Source: Nymphaea colorata (lineage: Eukaryota; Streptophyta; Magnoliopsida; Nymphaeales; Nymphaeaceae). Taken from it: a DNA stretch of 64,000 bases. Below the pieces are notes generated by a model, which saw only the letters and a program-made list of their open reading frames with translations, made no database searches and was not told the DNA's origin. The stretch covers positions 10,304,571 through 10,368,570 of the forward strand of contig NC_045138.2 in NCBI RefSeq assembly GCF_008831285.2. Reading direction: 5' to 3'. Shown here piece by piece: positions 59,878 through 64,000 of the stretch. Numbering within the stretch: position 1 is the stretch's first letter; every line of letters begins with the position of its first letter. A program made the position numbers and the translations under genes.

Positions 59878-60845
59878 TTCTTCCTCCTTCGATGCATTTC
59901 TCACAGATCGTGGCAATCTCTTTGGACGGCAGGCGGCGACCGGTGACCGCAGGCGACGACCAGCGACGGCAAGCAGGGTTGGCAATGGTATTTTGCTTAT
60001 TTTTTGTGAATCCTCTCGACTGACGCTTGTGTTTTCAACAGTCGGCGGCAACTTGTTCCTCCGGCGGTGATTATAACCATACGTTTGGTAGTTTTTCCAG
60101 TAGCTTTCTCTGGTTCTTCAAATCCCATCTTACAGTCCCTTTCTTTGTTTTATTAATCTATTGTATGTCGTTTTGATTTCGTTTTTTCGTTTTCTTGTCG
60201 TTCATTTAAAATTTTTAATGATGCATCTTAATTTGGTCTGTCTTCTGAATCAGTGAATGTTCTATTGACTGTTTGTATTTGTTTTCTGTTTCTGTTTTCT
60301 TGGTTTCGGTAGTCAAGGCTCTGCCAGACAGCCACTCAAGGATTATGAGTGCTGCTGCTATAAATACAGTTAGAACAGAAAAATAGCATTATAGGCTATA
60401 ATGCTATGTTTCTGTTCTAACTGTTATGTTTTTTTTATCATTAAAATGATTAAATCAGTAATTTTTGGCTGCAGCCTGCACCGACTTTTACTGTTTTACA
60501 GTTTGACTTGTTTAGCATGTCCTGTTTACCGGTTTAGCATTTCCTCTTTAACCATGGCTTGAGTTGTTACTTGTTTATCTAGAAAGCTGAAATATTTGTA
60601 TGTTAATTACTTCCATACTATGTTTTGGATCATGATTTATGAATGTGTTATTTTGTTTGCAATTTTTTGATATATTTATGTGTACGGCCGTACCCCCGCA
60701 CCCAAATGCACCCAAATTTTTTGAAAATGGTCCATACCCATACCTGTACCTATGTGACATAGCTCTTGCCACATGCAATCAAAACACCTATTTACCATAC
60801 CTCTTCGTTCGAGGCAATCCAGTGTCGGTAATCTTCCATGAGAGG
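59878..60845. other. Intergenic, UTR-like, no gene seen
   Basis: A GC-rich stretch (59900-60060) with GGCGAC words, then T-rich DNA. It contains a near-perfect hairpin at 60366-60424. No coding frame is recognised. Confidence 0.4.
60366..60424. repeat. 28-bp hairpin with 3-nt loop
   Basis: ACAGTTAGAACAGAAAAATA and eight further bases pair with the following arm across a GGC loop, with one mismatch in 28. The pairing stops abruptly at both ends. Confidence 0.9.
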
Positions 60846-61254
60846 TGTAGAAATAATAGACGCATAAGAACCGAAGATCGGACACAGATGTAACGTGGAA
60901 AACCCTCAACTAGAGGGAAAAAACCACGGGTGAGGAAGTCTGGTGCCCACTAGCCGCCAGACTCTCTCTCTTTCTTAGAAACTTCATTAACTTGCAAGAT
61001 TAGAGTTTACAATGGTATAAGTATGCCCAAACCAGGACACAATGGATCGGGTCCAGACCCGGACCCATGCATCAAGATCCATCAACACTCCCCCTCAAGT
61101 TGGGCATACATATCAAACATGCCCAAGACTCTCTCTCTTTCTTAGAAACTTCATTAACTTGCAAGATTAGAGTTTACAATGGTATAAGTATGCCCAAACC
61201 AGGACACAATGGATCGGGTCCAGACCCGGACCCATGCATCAAGATCCATCAACA
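60846..61254 (-). repeat. 3' LTR of minus-strand copia-4, partly duplicated
   Basis: Read on the minus strand, the LTR starts TGTTGATGGATC directly after AAGGGGAG and overlaps the polyprotein stop. It ends near TATTTCTACA at 60846. It contains GGGTTTTCCACGTTACATC, a familiar copia LTR stretch. A 167-bp unit containing part of the LTR plus the polypurine tract is repeated in tandem (60960-61126 and 61127-61293). Confidence 0.7.
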
Positions 61255-61293
61255 CTCCCCTTCAAGTTGGGCATACATATCAAACATGCCCAA
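60960..61293 (-). repeat. 167-bp tandem duplication across LTR/PPT junction
   Basis: Two nearly identical units start GACTCTCTCTCTTTCTTAG (60960, 61127). Each includes the LTR start, the polypurine tract and the last codons' region (TCAAGTTGGGCATACATATC). The visible differences are one base in the polypurine tract and the unit junction. Confidence 0.9.
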
Positions 61294-62329
61294 CTTGGAT
61301 ACATTTCTCTCAAATGGAATTACATGTAAAGCTTTAGTTAGAATATCAGCAGTTTGGTCTTCAGACTTCATGTATGGTAATGTTAACTCCCCGACATCAA
61401 TTCTTTTTCTGATGAAGTGACGGTCAATCTCAACATGCTTTGTTTGATCATGAAGCACTGAATTGTTAGCCAAGTTAATCGCAAACTTGTTATCACAATA
61501 CATCCTCATAGGCCCTTCAATCTCTATCCCAATATCAGTCAGCAAGATCTTTAGCCACAACAACTCTGATACTCCAGTAGCAACTGCCCTATATTCAGCC
61601 TCTGTACTTGAGCGGGAACAGACATCTTATCTCTTGCTTCTCCAAACAATTAGATTTCCCCCCAAGTAAACGCAATACCCTGAAGTAGATCTTTTGGTGT
61701 CAACACAGCCTGCCCAGTCTGCATCAGGATACCCTGCAATTTCTATAGACCTTTGTTTCACATATAGAAGTCTCTTGCCAGGATTCTTATTTAAGTAACA
61801 CAGGATTCTATTTACAGCCTTCAAGTGCGCATCCGTAGGTGCATGCATAAACTGGCTCATCACATTTACAGCAAAGGTGATATCCGGTCTAGTCAGAGTG
61901 AGGTATATCAATCTACCAACTAGACGTTGATATATCCCTTTAGCTTCTTCACACAAAAGTTCTCCATCCTTGTTACCGAGTTTGTGCCCAACATCCAGAG
62001 GAGTAGAAGCTGGTCTGCATCCCAGTTTTTCTGTCTCCTTCAGTAAATCCAAGGTATACTTCCTTTGATTAAGCACAAGAGTTGTACTTGATCTAGCAAT
62101 TTCAATACCAAGGAAATACTTCAGCTTGCCAAGGTCCTAGAGATCAAATTCAGCCGATAGTAAACCCTTTAATCTTGCTATCTCTTCTTCATCATCACCT
62201 GTAACAATCATATCATCAATATAAACCAACAATAGAGTAACTTTACCCTCTATCCTCTTTACAAACAGGGTATGATCTCTATTTCCTTGTTCGTAGCTAT
62301 GCTTCTTCATAACAAGTCTGAGACGTTCA
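61249..62329 (-). pseudogene. Ty1/copia RT/RNase H remnant (copia-4)
   Basis: Minus strand, from 62329 down. It starts within RT (HTLFVKRIEGKVTLLLVYID, then DMIVTGDD), with the catalytic YIDD intact. A TAG at 62137-62139 interrupts the frame before DLGKLKYFLGIEIA. RNase H follows (LTRPDITFAVNVMSQFM, GYPDADWAGCVDTKRSTSGY), with a stop near 61625. After it come SSTEAEYRAVATG, MYCDNKFAINLANN and DQTADILTKAL, ending EGEC and a stop at 61249. It is better preserved than the other copia copies. The upstream RT, integrase and gag are cut off at 62330 by LTR-B. Confidence 0.93.
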
Positions 62330-64000
62330 TGTCACACCCCGACCTTTTGACACCCAAACGTTTTTTTTTTTTCCTAAACATAAAGCATCGAGGTGTGACT
62401 ACTCTACAATTCAAAAGTGAAGGAGTCATACCATTCAAAACAATGGGGCGAACTTTCATGTATATAATCATTTCAATTCATACAAAATCAGATCTATGTA
62501 TAACAAAAATGCTTCAACCATATGATTGATGTCTAACAAAAACAAGACATCAATACAAATGAACCAAGACGCGCCGGTACTAAACAAGAAAACAAAACCC
62601 AAAACCTCCCCAGTAGGACGTGAGTGAAGCCATCTGCTCAACCTGCTGCCCCGGGTCCGCCAAAACCTGAAAAAGAAAACAACTGAAGGCTTAGCCTTCG
62701 CAGTATTGCAACAAGCCAGGAAAATACCAAACCCCATCATGTAGGGCTCAAATAAGAAAACAAATATCAAAATCATCCACCATCATGTCGTGTCACAGTA
62801 TGATGCGTAAAGGCCACTTAATGGCCGCACTAACACAATTTCAATCTCATGCAAGGCCTGCTTAAACATGACACTTGCATTCATATCATTCACATGCACA
62901 TTAGTCATATACATTCAATCATATACATTACATTTTCATTAACTTTAATGAATTAACAGTTCCTGTGGGTGCAACACAGGCACGTGCACACCATGGGTGG
63001 CCTACAGCCGAGAGACAACCCCCGTGGTGGCCCATAACAATATGGATCCATTTCATCCGCTGCAGCGGTAGAGCACTCATCCATGGATGTGTGAAGTCCA
63101 AGGAGAGATACTCAGCCTTCCCTAGGACACCCAGGTTGGGAAGGCGGGAGCCCAACGCTCCAAGCACAACACACAACAGTACCCTGGGGCCTTGGACCGC
63201 CTGCGTTCCGACAGGCGAGACCAGTGGCAAAGGCGGGACGTCTCCCAAACACATAGCCACATCCCACTGGCCTCTCATCTCTTAATCATTCATTATTATC
63301 ATTAGAAGAATGTATTCACAGATTGACTGGCTAGCTCATGAGGTTAGGACACTTCACGAGTGCACCCACACCTCCAAATGCCTCTACACGAGGTCTACTC
63401 ATAACACTAACAATCATAGCTAGCCGTCATACAATATGGGTACAATTACCCTCCAATCTATTCATTTGCATTATTGCCCACAGCAATGAATATGCAACAA
63501 AATACAATATTCATATAAGTTATCACATCAATCATATCTTTGAAAATCTTAGCCAAACCACAGAGAGTAGTCTCGATCTGCGATTGACTCGTAGCTGTCC
63601 AATGCAGTTATCATTCTATGATGCTTTCTAATGCATAATTGGGGTCGAGGAGACACTCGACTCGATACCCCGCCTCATCTGTCCTAAACAGATATCAATT
63701 CTAGCATGCACATGCAAATGCGTAACCTTTTCAAAACAACTACTAATAACCTTTCAAACAATTCATATCGTATATCAAAGCATGAACAACATACATATAC
63801 TCGTTCACAAGACAATCAATCAAGTCACATCACAATCCTAGGATCCCATGATCCTAGGAGCACCCAATCACACATTTGCCTAGGCATGGATTTGCCTGGA
63901 ATGTCGCCATACCTGTGGCGCGCTCACAAAACTCTTCAAAATTCCTCGAGCTTCGAACTCAAGGTCGACGGGACGAGCCCGGTGCACCTGCAGACATAAA
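62330..64000 (-). repeat. LTR-B, inserted in copia-4, runs off window
   Basis: It starts TGTCACACCCCGACCTTTTG at 62330, preceded by GTTCA (62325-62329), which would be one copy of the target duplication. Its sequence matches the right part of LTR-A in reverse. Shared parts are the AAGGCTTAGCCTTCGCAG region (about 62690), the CTGCAGCGGTAGAGCACTC region (about 63060) and the CGAGGAGACACTCGACTCG region (about 63645). The orientation is opposite to LTR-A. The other end, and whether an internal region follows, lie outside the window. Confidence 0.8.

Overview
The window looks like nuclear DNA of a flowering plant. It is AT-rich and gene-poor, full of (TA)n and (CT)n microsatellites, plant-type LTR retrotransposons, CACTA and hAT-like DNA transposons and foldback MITEs. 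It holds one convincing intact host gene, an intronless AT-hook motif nuclear localized (AHL, clade A) gene at 26546-27478 on the + strand. I cannot name the species from sequence alone.

Layout. (1) 1-660: a GC-rich, hAT-like end followed by a short repeated UTR-like tract. (2) 3117-7215: a broken Ty1/copia polyprotein (gag to RNase H), with a 3' LTR starting at 7416. (3) 8206-8723: a hAT-type MITE. (4) 9561-14099: a very long LTR-like repeat. (5) 14.1-25.9 kb: mostly decayed repeats, including Ty3-like fragments (14.6-14.9, 17.56-17.72 kb), two TIR elements (16656-17002, 18670-19008), a possible LINE remnant (about 20 kb), a copia RT/RNase H remnant (21.16-22.08 kb) and a tRNA-derived SINE-like unit (23.34 kb). 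(6) 26.5-27.5 kb: the AHL gene. (7) 27.5-33 kb: intergenic sequence with a 434-bp hAT MITE. (8) 32993-about 53.5 kb: one copia element split by two large insertions. (9) 54.1-54.4 kb: a perfect 3 x 79-bp tandem repeat. (10) 56.5-64 kb: an LTR carrying an inverted duplication of itself, a minus-strand copia remnant, and a second related LTR inserted into that copia and running off the window.

The most interesting structure is the nest in region 8. A copia retrotransposon (5' LTR 32993-33395, 3' LTR from 53152) was entered by a CACTA element (about 33.7-41.0 kb, with a TNP2-like gene and a convergent Ptta/En-Spm-like gene). Its integrase region was also entered by an 8965-bp hAT-like element (41717-50681) flanked by 8-bp target-site duplications that differ at one base. 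The hAT-like element carries a 3589-bp solo LTR (45813-49401) with a perfect 5-bp duplication TACGT. It also carries a candidate captured leucine-rich-repeat gene fragment on the minus strand. The order of events can be read from the sequence.

No transposon protein here looks intact; every one carries stops, frameshifts or missing catalytic residues. The AHL gene is the only product I would call functional.
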